From assembly GCA_947501845.1 (NCBI GenBank), contig CANMXP010000012.1, forward strand, positions 62,001 through 126,000: a stretch of 64,000 nt of DNA, read 5' to 3'. The stretch comes from an uncultured Flavobacteriaceae bacterium (GTDB lineage Bacteria > Bacteroidota > Bacteroidia > Flavobacteriales > Flavobacteriaceae). Position numbers and translations under genes: made by a program. Below are positions 9,310-18,498 of the stretch, one piece after another. Positions within the stretch are counted from its first letter, which is position 1, and the number at the start of each line of letters is the position of its first letter. The notes beneath the pieces were generated by a model. It worked only from the letters and a program-made list of their open reading frames with translations, did not search any database and was not told the origin of the DNA.

Positions 9310-10668
9310 ATGAATAGTTTAAATAGATTTCACATTATATTTTTAATCTTATCTACTCTAGGATGTGATGATTTTGTTGATGTGGATTTACCTAAAGATA
9401 GATTAACTTCTGAAGCAGTCTTTTCAGATGTGGCTACTGCAACCTCTGCTTTAAGAAGTATTTATGCTAATATGAGAAGTAATACATTGACTTCTCGGTT
9501 AAGTACAAGGCTAGGTTTATATACTGATGAATTGGATAGTTATAGAATCGTTGGAAATGATTATTATGATCATACAATAATAGCTACGAATAGTGACATT
9601 TCCGCTTTATGGAGTAGTTCTTATAATATGATCTTTGCAGCTAATGCAGTTTTAGATGGGGTTGAGAATTCTGTTACCTTAAGTTTGGAAGACAAAAGGC
9701 AATTAAGAGGAGAAGCCTTATTCATAAGAGCATATATACATAGTTTATTAGTGAATACTTTTGGTTCAATTCCGTATATAGTTACAAAAGACTTCAGAGA
9801 AAACACTTCGGTGTCACGTATGTCGTTAAATGATGTTCATCAGTATATTATTGACGATTTATTAGAGGCATCTAACTTGTTAGAAGAAGATGTTTCAGGA
9901 GAACGAATACGTGTCTATGGTGCGGTTGTAGATGCATTATTGGCTAGGGTTTATCTATATACTGAACAATGGCAACTTGCAGAAGAAAAGGCATCTAAAA
10001 TTATAGAGCATTTTACATGGGAGTCCGATTTAAATGAGGTGTTTTTAAAAGATGCATCAGGAACTATTTGGCAATTTAAACCTTTCCCAGAAGGAAGTAA
10101 TACCGAAGATGCAACTAGTTTCATTTTTAATGGACGACCTACTAATATGGCTTTGAGCTCGTCAATTTTGGAAGCTTTCGAATCTGGTGATCAACGAAAA
10201 TTAAATTGGATTGGAACAACAACCAGCACTAGTGGAGGAATAACTGAAACATGGTATTATTCGTTTAAGTATAAAGAGCCTGGAAATACCACTAGTTCAT
10301 TAGAATATCCAATCATTTTCAGGTTGGCAGAACAATATTTAATTCGTGCTGAAGCTAGAGCTCAATTAAGTAATAATCTACCTGGGGCACAATCAGATTT
10401 AAATGTCATTAGAACTCGAGCTGGTTTACCTAATACCACCGCAGATTCTAGAGATGAATTATTGTATGCTATTTTTCATGAACGCCAAGTGGAGTTCTTT
10501 ACAGAAAAAGGACATCGTTGGTTTGATTTAAAGAGGTCAGGAAATGCGGGCGAAGTACTAGCGCCTTTAAAACTAAACTGGAAAGAGACGAACTTATTAT
10601 TTCCAATTCCAGAATCTGAAATTTTATTAAATCCAAACTTATTACCACAAAATGACGGTTATAATTGA
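9310..10668 (+). CDS. SusD/RagB-family substrate-binding lipoprotein
   Basis: This is the surface lipoprotein partner of the preceding SusC, expected to cap the barrel and deliver substrate. I prefer the ATG at 9310 over the in-frame ATG at 9277. It gives a compact lipoprotein signal (IIFLILSTLGC) with the lipid-attachment Cys followed by DDF, the usual D-rich start of SusD proteins. The length is 452 aa. Typical family features are ALRSIYANMRS near the N-terminus, the TPR-like central region (RGEALFIRAYIHSLLVNTFG), and the C-terminal ERQVEFFTEKGHRWFDLKR with LLFPIPESEILLNPNL. The gene follows susC by 77 bp and is probably cotranscribed. Confidence 0.94.
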   Translation: MNSLNRFHIIFLILSTLGCDDFVDVDLPKDRLTSEAVFSDVATATSALRSIYANMRSNTLTSRLSTRLGLYTDELDSYRIVGNDYYDHTIIATNSDISALWSSSYNMIFAANAVLDGVENSVTLSLEDKRQLRGEALFIRAYIHSLLVNTFGSIPYIVTKDFRENTSVSRMSLNDVHQYIIDDLLEASNLLEEDVSGERIRVYGAVVDALLARVYLYTEQWQLAEEKASKIIEHFTWESDLNEVFLKDASGTIWQFKPFPEGSNTEDATSFIFNGRPTNMALSSSILEAFESGDQRKLNWIGTTTSTSGGITETWYYSFKYKEPGNTTSSLEYPIIFRLAEQYLIRAEARAQLSNNLPGAQSDLNVIRTRAGLPNTTADSRDELLYAIFHERQVEFFTEKGHRWFDLKRSGNAGEVLAPLKLNWKETNLLFPIPESEILLNPNLLPQNDGYN

Positions 10669-10749
10669 TACCGTTATTGAGAGGAACTTTTTTTAGTGAC
10701 ACTATTATAGTAATACAAAACCATTTTTATAAAAAAACAAAATAAAGAA

Positions 10750-12237
10750 ATGAAAGAATTGATAAAAATAACAATCCTATTCCTATATGTCTGTACTATT
10801 CGGAGTTATACTCAATCAGTTAAATCAAATTTAGGTCCCAATGACTTCCCAGAACTCATTTTTATAGATATTCCAGGTGCACCAAAATTGAGCAAGCCTC
10901 AGTTAATCATGGGAGATTCTTTACCTGTTATGGGTGAAGGGAATGGTTGGGCGGCACCAGCAGTATTCGATTGGGATGGAGATGGTAATAAGGATTTATT
11001 AATTGGAGAATTTGCTAGTGGTGCAAAATTGGGTTTAAGCATAGGACATTTAATTCGGGTCTATCGTAATATAGGAACTAATGAAACACCCAAATTTAAT
11101 GACTTTTTCAGGTATGCTATGGGGGCTGATTCAGATTTTACAAATGAATTCACCACAGGCTCACCTTTATCTATTCATACTTTTTGCTGCCTTCCATTTA
11201 CACCACGATTTGCCGATTTAAATAATGATGGTTTTATGGATTTATTATCTGGACAATACTCACCGGGTTACATTACATGGTTTCGTGGAAGTGAAAAAGG
11301 GTTTTTACCAGGAGAAGAGCTAGAAGAAATATATAAGGTTAAGGCTAAAAAAAACAGATATTCATTTTCATTTACAAATCCTGAAGGTACTAACTATTGG
11401 CAATATGCTTCAGCAGCTTTTGGTGACTTCGATAATGATGGAGATCAGGATATGGTCGTTGGAGGAGGTGCTTTACGCATCAGCAAAAATATTGGAACAA
11501 AATTTAAGCCACTATTCGGTAAACGTGAGGAGTTATTAGATGTCAATGGAGACCCTTTAAAAAATTGTGATATGCCAGAGGAAAAATTAACCAATCCAAA
11601 ATCAGTATATAACTCAATATATAAAGATGAAGATTTTTATTGGATTCCTCCACCATTTGGAGTTCCTAATTCAGTGCCCTATGTAGTGGATTGGGATCAA
11701 GATGGGATATTGGATATTTTAGCTACATACAATTTCACCTCTAGGTGTGGTGCCGCTGTAACTTATTATCGTGGTGTAAAAACAAAAGAAGGACTGCGTT
11801 TTGAACCTGGTATACCTCTGTTTAGTACAAAGAATGGAGAAAAGGAATTTCCAGGAAGTTGGCTCAACTTATGTGTAGCCGATTGGAACAATGATGGGGT
11901 AAATGACTTATTAATAGGGACAAACGTAGCAACGTTAAATGGAAAGTTTGACTATGAACTATCTTGGAGTTGGGAAAAAAATTCAGGAATTTCTAAAAAA
12001 GACCCAGCATATTTTTCAGCTAGCGATAAAAAGATTTTAGAACAACAAATAATGCGTGCCGAAGCATCCCAAAAGAAGGCTGGCCTTAATGATGAAGAAT
12101 GGGATAAAGACCCATTAAATCCTTCAAAGAGAAAGATTTTAGAAAAAAATTACGGAAAAGGAGGATATAAAAATAAATCATTAGCCCATAAAGGCTATGT
12201 CTTTGTTTTGTTAGGTGAAAAAAATATTAATAATTAA
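10750..12237 (+). CDS. FG-GAP/VCBS repeat exported protein
   Basis: A 495-aa exported protein with a signal peptide (KITILFLYVCTIRSYTQS). It has at least five calcium-binding-like propeller repeats: DWDGDGNKDLLIGEF, DLNNDGFMDLLSGQY, DFDNDGDQDMVVGGG, DWDQDGILDILATY and DWNNDGVNDLLIGTN. Each carries a DxDxDGxxD loop, consistent with a beta-propeller. There is no catalytic domain I recognise and no T9SS tail, so its location (periplasm or outer surface) is uncertain. It lies 81 bp after susD and 11 bp before the DsbD-N-like gene, so it belongs to the same operon. It may act in substrate handling or adhesion; this is inference. Confidence 0.85.
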   Translation: MKELIKITILFLYVCTIRSYTQSVKSNLGPNDFPELIFIDIPGAPKLSKPQLIMGDSLPVMGEGNGWAAPAVFDWDGDGNKDLLIGEFASGAKLGLSIGHLIRVYRNIGTNETPKFNDFFRYAMGADSDFTNEFTTGSPLSIHTFCCLPFTPRFADLNNDGFMDLLSGQYSPGYITWFRGSEKGFLPGEELEEIYKVKAKKNRYSFSFTNPEGTNYWQYASAAFGDFDNDGDQDMVVGGGALRISKNIGTKFKPLFGKREELLDVNGDPLKNCDMPEEKLTNPKSVYNSIYKDEDFYWIPPPFGVPNSVPYVVDWDQDGILDILATYNFTSRCGAAVTYYRGVKTKEGLRFEPGIPLFSTKNGEKEFPGSWLNLCVADWNNDGVNDLLIGTNVATLNGKFDYELSWSWEKNSGISKKDPAYFSASDKKILEQQIMRAEASQKKAGLNDEEWDKDPLNPSKRKILEKNYGKGGYKNKSLAHKGYVFVLLGEKNINN

Positions 12238-12248
12238 TATTTAGAATA

Positions 12249-12725
12249 ATGTTTTATAAAACACAAACGGTATTTATTATCTGGGTTATGACCTTAATAG
12301 GAGGAGCAAGAATAATAGCACAATCTATTTCGAGTGACCCAGTAAGCTATATAGTTGAGGCACCAGAAATTGTAAAAGTTGGAGATACATTTACCATTAG
12401 TGTAGTATTCGATATTCAGCCCAATTGGTATGTATATGCACCAATTGATATAAATACAACAAGAGGTAAAATTCCTACAAATGTAGTTTTTGAAACTTCT
12501 GAAAGCTTTAAAAAAATAGGGTTATTAAAATTACCTGATTCAAATAAATTCTTTGATAAATATAGAGGTAAAAATGTAAAGATGACACAAGAATTTCAAG
12601 TAGAAAAGAACACACTACCAAAAAAATATAGTATAAAGGGCAGTTTAGTATATCAAACCTGTAATGAAGATATATGCTATCCACCAGTTAGAGAAACAAT
12701 AGACATTGAAATTATTGTTAATTAA
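12249..12725 (+). CDS. DsbD N-terminal-domain-like periplasmic protein
   Basis: A 158-aa protein with a signal peptide (IIWVMTLIGGARIIAQS) followed by a single immunoglobulin-like domain. This matches the N-terminal domain of the thiol:disulfide interchange protein DsbD. The diagnostic features are QPNWYVYAP near residue 57 and the near-terminal pair CNEDICYPP. In full-length DsbD that pair accepts electrons from the membrane domain and passes them to periplasmic partners. Here the membrane and C-terminal thioredoxin domains are missing. The gene stands alone in an operon with a TlpA-like protein 111 bp downstream. A thiol-relay or metal-handling role is plausible but inferred. Confidence 0.8.
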   Translation: MFYKTQTVFIIWVMTLIGGARIIAQSISSDPVSYIVEAPEIVKVGDTFTISVVFDIQPNWYVYAPIDINTTRGKIPTNVVFETSESFKKIGLLKLPDSNKFFDKYRGKNVKMTQEFQVEKNTLPKKYSIKGSLVYQTCNEDICYPPVRETIDIEIIVN

Positions 12726-12836
12726 TAGTTCATTGTAATTATTGTAGAGAAAAGAATCAAATACTACTCGTATTACTCGAATATAAAATAGGATAACTAG
12801 TCTAAACAAAATAACAATTAAACAAATAAATCTGAT

Positions 12837-14156
12837 ATGAACATCATAAAAAATAGTAAAAGAATATTAAAATCAGTAATGAGTATTATACTCATATCTG
12901 GTTGTTGCATTGCTAATTTACAAGCGCAAGAAACAATTACTAGTAAGAAGTTAATAAAATCGCAAGCTGATATAGACTGGGAGGCATTAGATTATGAAAT
13001 GCAGTATTTTGGGTCTCCTTTGGAATATGAGGAAGCTAAAAAGAGTTTTTTGACAATGAAACAATATGAGGATAAAATTTTAAAAAAAAGATCACAATTA
13101 GCAAAAGCTTTTTGGGATAATTACCCAGACGATGAGCGTCATTTTAGTGCCTTATATATTTTTTTTAATGCTTACGCAGAGCCTCGTTTTATACAACAAG
13201 AAGTTTCAGATAATTTAACAATGCTACTAGCTAGCGTTCCACGAAGTAGCGAGCAAATTAAGAGGCTGTTGCCAAGAGATAACTTAGCTAGAGAGCAGTG
13301 GTTAAAAACAGGAGATGCTATGGTAGCAAGTGTATTAAACTCCAATACATCCTTGGAACTTAAAGAATCGGCTGAATTTCAATTGATTTCTCGCGAGTTT
13401 CGCCATACTTTAAAGTTGAGTTGGGGTTTGACGCGAATCAAATCTGAATCTGATTATTGGAATCGTTTTGAGATACAGTATTGGAGACATATCTGTTTGC
13501 TTTTAGAAAGCCATGTTAACAAATATGGGGCTTTAGAGGTAGTGGCAGACCGTGTTCAAAATATTTTGAATTTACTCAAAAAATTTTCCACTTCAGCATC
13601 AGATGCTTATTGGCAATACTTTTATAAGAATACAGGAAAGGACCACTCAAAAGCAAACCAACTAGGTATAAGAGCCTTATATAAGTTAGCAAAAGAGAAT
13701 GTAGCAGCTATAGAAGCATTAAAAGAAATAGACTATACCAAACCGTTAGATATGGAATTTACTGCAATGGATGGAAGTAAAATTGATCTTGACAATATGA
13801 GAGGTAAAGTTGTGCTTATCGATTTCTGGGCAACTTATTGCGCTCCTTGTATTAGAGAAATGCCCCATGTTAGAGCCATGTATGATAAATACCATGATCA
13901 AGGCTTTGAGGTGATAGGTATCGCAGCAGATGGAGATGGAAGCAAAAAAAGGATAGAAGCCATTCTAAAAAAGGCTGGCGCCAATTGGCCACAGCGATTA
14001 GATCATGGGTCAGATGCTTCGGTAAGTTTTCATTCTTTATATAAAATCACATCTTTACCAACGGTGTGGTTATTAAATAAAGACGGTAATATAGTAGATA
14101 GGGATGCAAGAGGTGAACGATTAGAATCACTTATTCGTAAACATTTGGATTTATAA
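12837..14156 (+). CDS. TlpA/ResA-like thioredoxin-fold protein
   Basis: A 439-aa exported protein. The N-terminus is hydrophobic (SVMSIILISGCCIANLQA) and could be a lipoprotein signal or a simple signal peptide. Residues ~35-295 form an all-helical region without a recognised name. The C-terminal ~140 residues are a TlpA-like thioredoxin domain with the redox motif CAPC in DFWATYCAPCIREMP (near residue 335) and the cis-proline region ITSLPTVWLLNKDG. Such proteins reduce periplasmic disulfides or assist cytochrome maturation. It is last in the susC-susD operon and is followed by a strong terminator. Confidence 0.87.
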   Translation: MNIIKNSKRILKSVMSIILISGCCIANLQAQETITSKKLIKSQADIDWEALDYEMQYFGSPLEYEEAKKSFLTMKQYEDKILKKRSQLAKAFWDNYPDDERHFSALYIFFNAYAEPRFIQQEVSDNLTMLLASVPRSSEQIKRLLPRDNLAREQWLKTGDAMVASVLNSNTSLELKESAEFQLISREFRHTLKLSWGLTRIKSESDYWNRFEIQYWRHICLLLESHVNKYGALEVVADRVQNILNLLKKFSTSASDAYWQYFYKNTGKDHSKANQLGIRALYKLAKENVAAIEALKEIDYTKPLDMEFTAMDGSKIDLDNMRGKVVLIDFWATYCAPCIREMPHVRAMYDKYHDQGFEVIGIAADGDGSKKRIEAILKKAGANWPQRLDHGSDASVSFHSLYKITSLPTVWLLNKDGNIVDRDARGERLESLIRKHLDL

Positions 14157-14194
14157 AAATAATTCAATCCGTTGGTTTTAATTTCGTGAATAAG

Positions 14195-14219
14195 AAAGGT
14201 GTCCGTTTTGGACACCTTT
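14195..14219. terminator. Bidirectional terminator between convergent genes
   Basis: AAAGGTGTCC and GGACACCTTT form a perfect 10-bp stem with a 5-nt loop, followed by a T-rich run. It lies between the end of the TlpA-like gene (+) and the end of the DUF6520 gene (-), and can serve both. Confidence 0.85.
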
Positions 14220-14241
14220 TCTCTAATCTTTACAAAAAGGA

Positions 14242-14529
14242 TTATAGTGGCTGTGGCTTAAACAATTCAATGTTGCATTTACCATTGCCATCTTTGTCAT
14301 ATAATTGATGAGTAATAGGTCCTTGTTGAATTTCACAGAATCCAAGACCTTGATCTACAGTATCACATCTAACAGGCTCTACAAGTACACATGTATTCTC
14401 ATCAGGGTTTTGATACCATGCTTTTGTAACTATAGCATCGTCTTCTACAGATGTAAAGGCAAGCGAAGCTGTGATAGCTAACATTAAGGCAAAAGCTGGT
14501 AAAACGATTTTTAAAAAATTTGTTTTCAT
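14242..14529 (-). CDS. DUF6520-family small exported protein
   Basis: A 95-aa protein with a long signal peptide (LKIVLPAFALMLAITASLAF) typical of the DUF6520 family of Bacteroidota. The mature part has about 65 residues and four cysteines (TCVL, VRCD, GFCE, KCNIE) and begins WYQNPDENTC. Function is unknown. It is last in a three-gene operon after the 401-aa gene (36-bp gap). Its paralogue at 22278 shares the signal peptide and the W-[FY]-QNPDE-C start. Confidence 0.8.
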   Translation of the reverse strand: MKTNFLKIVLPAFALMLAITASLAFTSVEDDAIVTKAWYQNPDENTCVLVEPVRCDTVDQGLGFCEIQQGPITHQLYDKDGNGKCNIELFKPQPL

Positions 14530-14565
14530 AATATAGATATTTAAAAATTAATGACCTACTCTTTT

Positions 14566-15771
14566 TTACAGGTTTTCGGTCTTAACCCTGACTGCAGTAT
14601 GTTTAACCGGTAATCTGGTGTTGTTTTTTTGAGTTTGAGATTTGTATATTATTGTTTTTTTGTTTTGATGTTTTATCAGCCTATCTGTAGGCAGGTTAGC
14701 TATAGTCTGTGCGACTTTAAAGCGATTATCTAGTTGATAGGTAATGATATGGTTACCTACCAACCCAATAAACTTATCATGAAGTACATAAAATGTTTTT
14801 AGTTTGTGTTTCTCGATGTCGGCTACATAAAAACTAAATTCATAACGATTCTTCACTAAGTCATATACATCAATAACTGATGATTTTTTCCAAAGCTCAA
14901 TGGATTCTGTCTTTCCTAATAATTGTGAATTCACAAACAAGTAGTTCTCGGAGACGGTGCTGTATTTGTTCACCATGAGAGGAGGTTTCGCCAGTTTTTG
15001 TTGATTTTTGGAGGCTATGGTACCCACCTGTATTTGAGCTTGACTAATGGTGTCTATGGTCTTTCCAAGGTGTTGTAATTGCAAGCTATCATCAGCCATA
15101 ATATATTGGTTGCGATAGCGGTAGGTATAAATCAATTCTTGTCGCTGCTGACTATATTGAAGTGTGCCATCGACATCAAAAAGGCCATCTACTTGTTTTT
15201 GTAAGAGTTTATGGGAGAGTATCATTTTTGCTGTATCTGAAAGACGTATGGTGCCTAAAGCAAATTCATTGGTCTTGCTACTTGTGGTTCGTATGGCTAT
15301 GGTAACGGAGTCCATGGGTTGGGCTGTTGAAAAATAAAGAGGATTATTTAGTATGGAATGTGCTTTCCAATCCCTGGTTTTTCCTCTAAGGATGTATGGA
15401 ATGGTCCCATCCATCAAAAAGAAGTAAGGGGGTATGACACGGAGTTGAGGAGATCGTAATGGGAGACTGTCTTGGTCCATGGTTATATGGACTTCTCGTT
15501 TGCTTTGAAGTGCTGTATCCACGACTGTGAGGTATAAAGGAGACTTTGGATTACTCAGGTAAATTTGTCCCTCTGCGGCTCCTGCTATCTGATACCCATT
15601 ATACTCCAAATCCAACTCATGAATTTTCTTAGGCGCATCATAAAGAAAGCCCCGTTTAAAACTCATGTCCCGTTCTGGACCTTTATTGGTGAAAGCAAAC
15701 AAAAGGGAGATAAACCCAATACTACCAATAGTACAGATAAATAGCAATATATATAGTTTCTTCTGTATCAT
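14566..15771 (-). CDS. Conserved membrane-anchored protein, 401 aa, function unknown
   Basis: One N-terminal membrane segment (KLYILLFICTIGSIGFISLL) is followed by about 370 residues of predicted periplasmic domain. Regularly spaced beta-rich stretches (GYQIAGAAEGQIYL, LRVIPPYFFLMDG, YELVKN-like segments) look like a beta-propeller, but I recognise no named family. The start overlaps the stop of the MauE/DoxX-like gene by 4 bp, so the two are translationally coupled. From memory, this trio (MauE-like, ~400-aa protein, DUF6520) recurs in Bacteroidota; I could not check this here. Confidence 0.7.
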   Translation of the reverse strand: MIQKKLYILLFICTIGSIGFISLLFAFTNKGPERDMSFKRGFLYDAPKKIHELDLEYNGYQIAGAAEGQIYLSNPKSPLYLTVVDTALQSKREVHITMDQDSLPLRSPQLRVIPPYFFLMDGTIPYILRGKTRDWKAHSILNNPLYFSTAQPMDSVTIAIRTTSSKTNEFALGTIRLSDTAKMILSHKLLQKQVDGLFDVDGTLQYSQQRQELIYTYRYRNQYIMADDSLQLQHLGKTIDTISQAQIQVGTIASKNQQKLAKPPLMVNKYSTVSENYLFVNSQLLGKTESIELWKKSSVIDVYDLVKNRYEFSFYVADIEKHKLKTFYVLHDKFIGLVGNHIITYQLDNRFKVAQTIANLPTDRLIKHQNKKTIIYKSQTQKNNTRLPVKHTAVRVKTENL

Positions 15772-16235
15772 GAGAGGGCATATTTTTGGGTGATGTAATC
15801 ATTATTATTTTGTCCATTTTTGATAAGGATGCCTACAGCAGCCAGAACAACAAAAGCGATATTAAAGATTAAATGCTCAGCCCAGCCCAGTTTTTCAATA
15901 ACACCACCGCAGGAGCAGGGAACATCATTACTAAAATTTAAAATGATAAAAATATAAGCAGTAAACATCACCATAAGATTAAAGGCAGCGAGCAACCCTA
16001 AAAGTTTAAATCGCGGAATGATTAAAAGTAAGGCGATCAAAATCTCAAGAAATGGTATCGCCCAGGCCACTATATTAACAAAAGGAGTGAGCATGGCAGA
16101 TTGCCCGATCTGGATTTTAAATTCATCGAAAACCAATAATTTACTCATTGCAGCATAAACAAATAAGAGTATATATAGGAAGCAAATAAATTCTAACAAG
16201 ATATTTTTATATTTACTATTAATTTTCATAACCAT
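15768..16235 (-). CDS. MauE/DoxX-like four-helix membrane protein
   Basis: A 155-aa protein with four predicted membrane helices (starting near residues 10, 48, 74 and 120). Between helices 3 and 4 it has the Cys pair of this redox-associated family (NDVPCSCGGVIEKLGW). MauE is needed for disulfide formation during methylamine dehydrogenase maturation, and relatives in Bacteroidota are thought to handle thiol redox in the envelope. It is first in an operon with the 401-aa and DUF6520 genes. The ATG at 16235 is used, with a second at 16229. It is probably controlled by the two-box promoter at 16264-16318. Confidence 0.8.
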   Translation of the reverse strand: MVMKINSKYKNILLEFICFLYILLFVYAAMSKLLVFDEFKIQIGQSAMLTPFVNIVAWAIPFLEILIALLLIIPRFKLLGLLAAFNLMVMFTAYIFIILNFSNDVPCSCGGVIEKLGWAEHLIFNIAFVVLAAVGILIKNGQNNNDYITQKYALS

Positions 16236-16263
16236 GTTATAATGACTTGATTTATTAACAATA

Positions 16264-16318
16264 CAAAGGTGGGAGATAAAATTTATTTTAAATGGATAAA
16301 TAATTGTCTTAGAGGGAT
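16264..16318 (-). promoter_or_regulatory. Two-box activator site 1 with -7 element (MauE operon)
   Basis: On the + strand GGAT occurs at 16294 and again at 16315, exactly 21 bp apart, with TTGTCT between. CAAA at 16264-16267 ends 27 bp before the first box. Read leftward, the direction of the operon, this is CACCTTTG, a weak TAnnTTTG -7 element, 29 bp upstream of the ATG. There is no TTG at the -33 position, which suggests activator dependence. Confidence 0.6.
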
Positions 16319-16330
16319 TTTAGTGAGATT

Positions 16331-16399
16331 CAACTTTAAGCATGTCTCACGGACATGCTTAAAGTTGTAAGCCGAACTAATCCCGCTTTTGTGCGGGAT
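16331..16399. repeat. Two adjacent perfect hairpins
   Basis: CAACTTTAAGCATGTC with its exact inverse forms a 16-bp stem and 5-nt loop at 16331-16367. ATCCCGC with its inverse forms a second stem at 16380-16399. Both look like dispersed palindromic intergenic repeats. No gene lies between 16236 and 18498. Confidence 0.7.
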
Positions 16400-16691
16400 C
16401 TCATATTTGACCTGCCCTTGAAGAGTTTTTAGCATATATTTTAATAGAAAAGAATTCCTCAATATACTGGGTTGGGTTTTTTGTTAGACCTGCCAATATT
16501 GAGGCGTGACCATGATTTTTATAGGGAGATTTTAATTTTTAGCTCTAACATAAATTTATAATCTCTATAAACTCTCCTATCTTTAAAGGGGAGTGGTTCT
16601 ATTTCAGCATCTTGAATAGGAGACGAGGAGGTTCTTTCCTAAGTTGTTTATATCTTTCAATAATATATAAGTCATTAAGAATCGCGAAATA

Positions 16692-17060
16692 CGGTCGTTG
16701 AGCGAAGTCGAAACGCGGTATAATTATATAGCACCACTCTTGTATACAAATATATTATGAGATTTCTCACTTTGTTCGAAATGACAAATCGTTACTTTTT
16801 ATTTTTCTAAGTATGAAAGCAGAACATGCCTTAGTCTAAGAGTTATATTGAAAAGCGGTCGTTGAGCGAAGTCGAAACGCGGTATAATTATATAGCATCA
16901 CCCTTGTATACCAATATATTACGAGATTTCTCACTGCGTTCGAAATGACAAATCGTTACTTTTTATTTTTCTAAGTATGAAAATAGAACACGCCTTAGTC
17001 TAAGAGTTATATTGAAATGCGGTCGTTGAGCGAAGCCGAAATGTGGTCGTTGAGCATAGC
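16692..17060. repeat. Tandem 164-bp repeat, two copies plus a partial third
   Basis: Copies start at CGGTCGTTGAGCGAAGTCGA, at 16692 and 16856, and a third begins near 17021 but is cut off. Each contains a hairpin-forming GAGATTTCTCACT...TTCGAAATGACA segment and ends with CCTTAGTCTAAGAGTTATAT. A further copy lies at about 17926-18075, on the other side of the reverse-orientation long repeat, so the array seems to have been split by that insertion. Confidence 0.75.
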
Positions 17061-17289
17061 CGAAAGACTTCAAAATCCAAATTTTAATGGCATATTCAAC
17101 AACCAGCTCGTCCAACAGCTATAATGTATCCATAAATTAACAAACATTGATAATTATATGGCATGGTCGTAAAAAGAAATAAAAAAGTCTAAGCCTACAA
17201 GAATCCTATAGAAAATCCTATGGAGACCCCAACCACAGAAAAACAACTCACTTTAGACCCATTTGTTAGCCCATTCTTCTTCAGGCAGT

Positions 17290-17690
17290 CAGGTCACGCT
17301 GCTCGTTGCATGGGAAGGACTATTGGGGGCGTCCCCGACCTTTCGGAAGCATAAAGCACAAAAGCTTCGAAGTATAGGAGCATCAGTGCTGGGTGTTGGG
17401 GCTGGGCGACGCGAAGTTTTGTGCTTGGTTCTTCTCTGGTGGGAGCACAATGTCATTAAGTTAAGGAATTTTATTTTGTTTTGTCACATTGAGCGCAGTC
17501 GAAATGCTTTTAAAACTAAGACTTTATATAGTCTTCGACTGCGCTCTGACTGACATTTCACCCTTAACTTAATGGCATTGGGCGCGAGCATGAGAAGAAA
17601 TGCCTCTCGAAAGGGCGTCTTTTCTTTTGTTACTTTTCTTTGGACGAGCAAAGAAAAGCAAGCTCTAAAACTTGTTATAGATACCTGAAA
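17290..17690 (-). repeat. Reverse-complement copy of the 509-bp repeat from the window start
   Basis: This matches the coding-like part of the repeats at 201-2160 in reverse orientation. It includes the GGTCGGGGA-equivalent segment and the perfect TTACTTTTCTTTG hairpin near 17628. It carries the same nested 133-bp insertion as the copy at 1296. The open frame 17263-17553 within it reads only repeat sequence and I do not call it a gene. Confidence 0.85.
17448..17580. mobile_element. 133-bp MITE-like element, second copy
   Basis: The ends are CAATGTCATTAAGTTAAGG and CCTTAACTTAATGGCATTG, terminal inverted repeats matching at 18 of 19 positions. Flanks are GGTGGGAGCA (17438-17447) and GGCGCGAGCA (17581-17590). 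It has the same length and insertion point as the element at 1447, and shares the mismatched base in the target duplication. This implies one insertion event followed by copying of the whole host repeat. Confidence 0.8.
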
Positions 17691-17839
17691 AATATGGTAC
17701 ACTGTAGCTCTTTACACAGACAGGGTATTCTTTTTGCATGGTCGCAAAAAAGAACTCGCCTTAGGTCCATTGTGTGTTTGCTCATTACTTTTTTTGCTAT
17801 CGTATAGTTGAATCAAGATAAAATATCATAGAGTGAGGC

Positions 17840-17872
17840 AGACCTGACAGGTTTTAAAAACCTGTCAGGTCT
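17840..17872. repeat. Perfect 33-bp palindrome
   Basis: AGACCTGACAGGTTTT, one central A, then the exact inverse. A 16-bp stem with no loop to speak of is typical of dispersed palindromic repeats; I recall related ACCTGACAGGTTT palindromes in other Bacteroidota genomes. Confidence 0.8.
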
Positions 17873-17925
17873 CTCAATACAGATTATGTTAAATTATTAT
17901 TAGAAGCTATAGCTATCATTTCGAA

Positions 17926-18075
17926 TGCGGTAAGATATCGCATCACCCTTGTATACAAATATATTATGAGATTTCTCACTTTGTTCGAAATGACAAATCG
18001 TTACTTTTTGTTTTTCTAATTATGAAAGCAGAACATGCCTTAGTCTAAGAGTTATATTGAAATGTAGTCGAAACG
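17926..18075. repeat. Further copy of the 164-bp repeat
   Basis: It matches the 16692 and 16856 copies from the GCATCACCCTTGTATACAAA segment through CCTTAGTCTAAGAGTTATAT, with a few substitutions, and is followed by the start of another degenerate copy. No gene is visible between it and 18498. Confidence 0.7.
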
Positions 18076-18498
18076 AGGTGCAATTAAGATATCACACCAC
18101 CCCTACATAACTTATATTTTAGCTTGTCTTGAGCGTAGCCGAAAGGCTCAGTACAAGTCATTCGAGATAATAGGTCGTTGTTTTTCATGTAATCTGTACA
18201 AGCGAACTGTGACATGTCTAAACATATTTAAATAATTATAAATATTTATTTAATTGATAATAAGGTGTTTAAATGTTTTTTGTAAAAAACCACCCACCCG
18301 CTTTTGTGCTTTTGTTGTATTTACTTTGGAGTAGAATCCATTTTTTCATTTTTTATTGAAGCAAAATGAAGCTCCAATATAAATAGACCTCTTTTATTTC
18401 TCTTGACGTTGCTATAATATGTGAAGTGAAAAAGATAAAATTTAAGGATTTCGAGCAAAATAGACAGGGTTATTTTAAATCATAAAATTATAATCTGT

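Noticed and set aside
17263-17702. Open frames within the inverted long repeat
   Set aside because: They consist of repeat and MITE-like sequence only.
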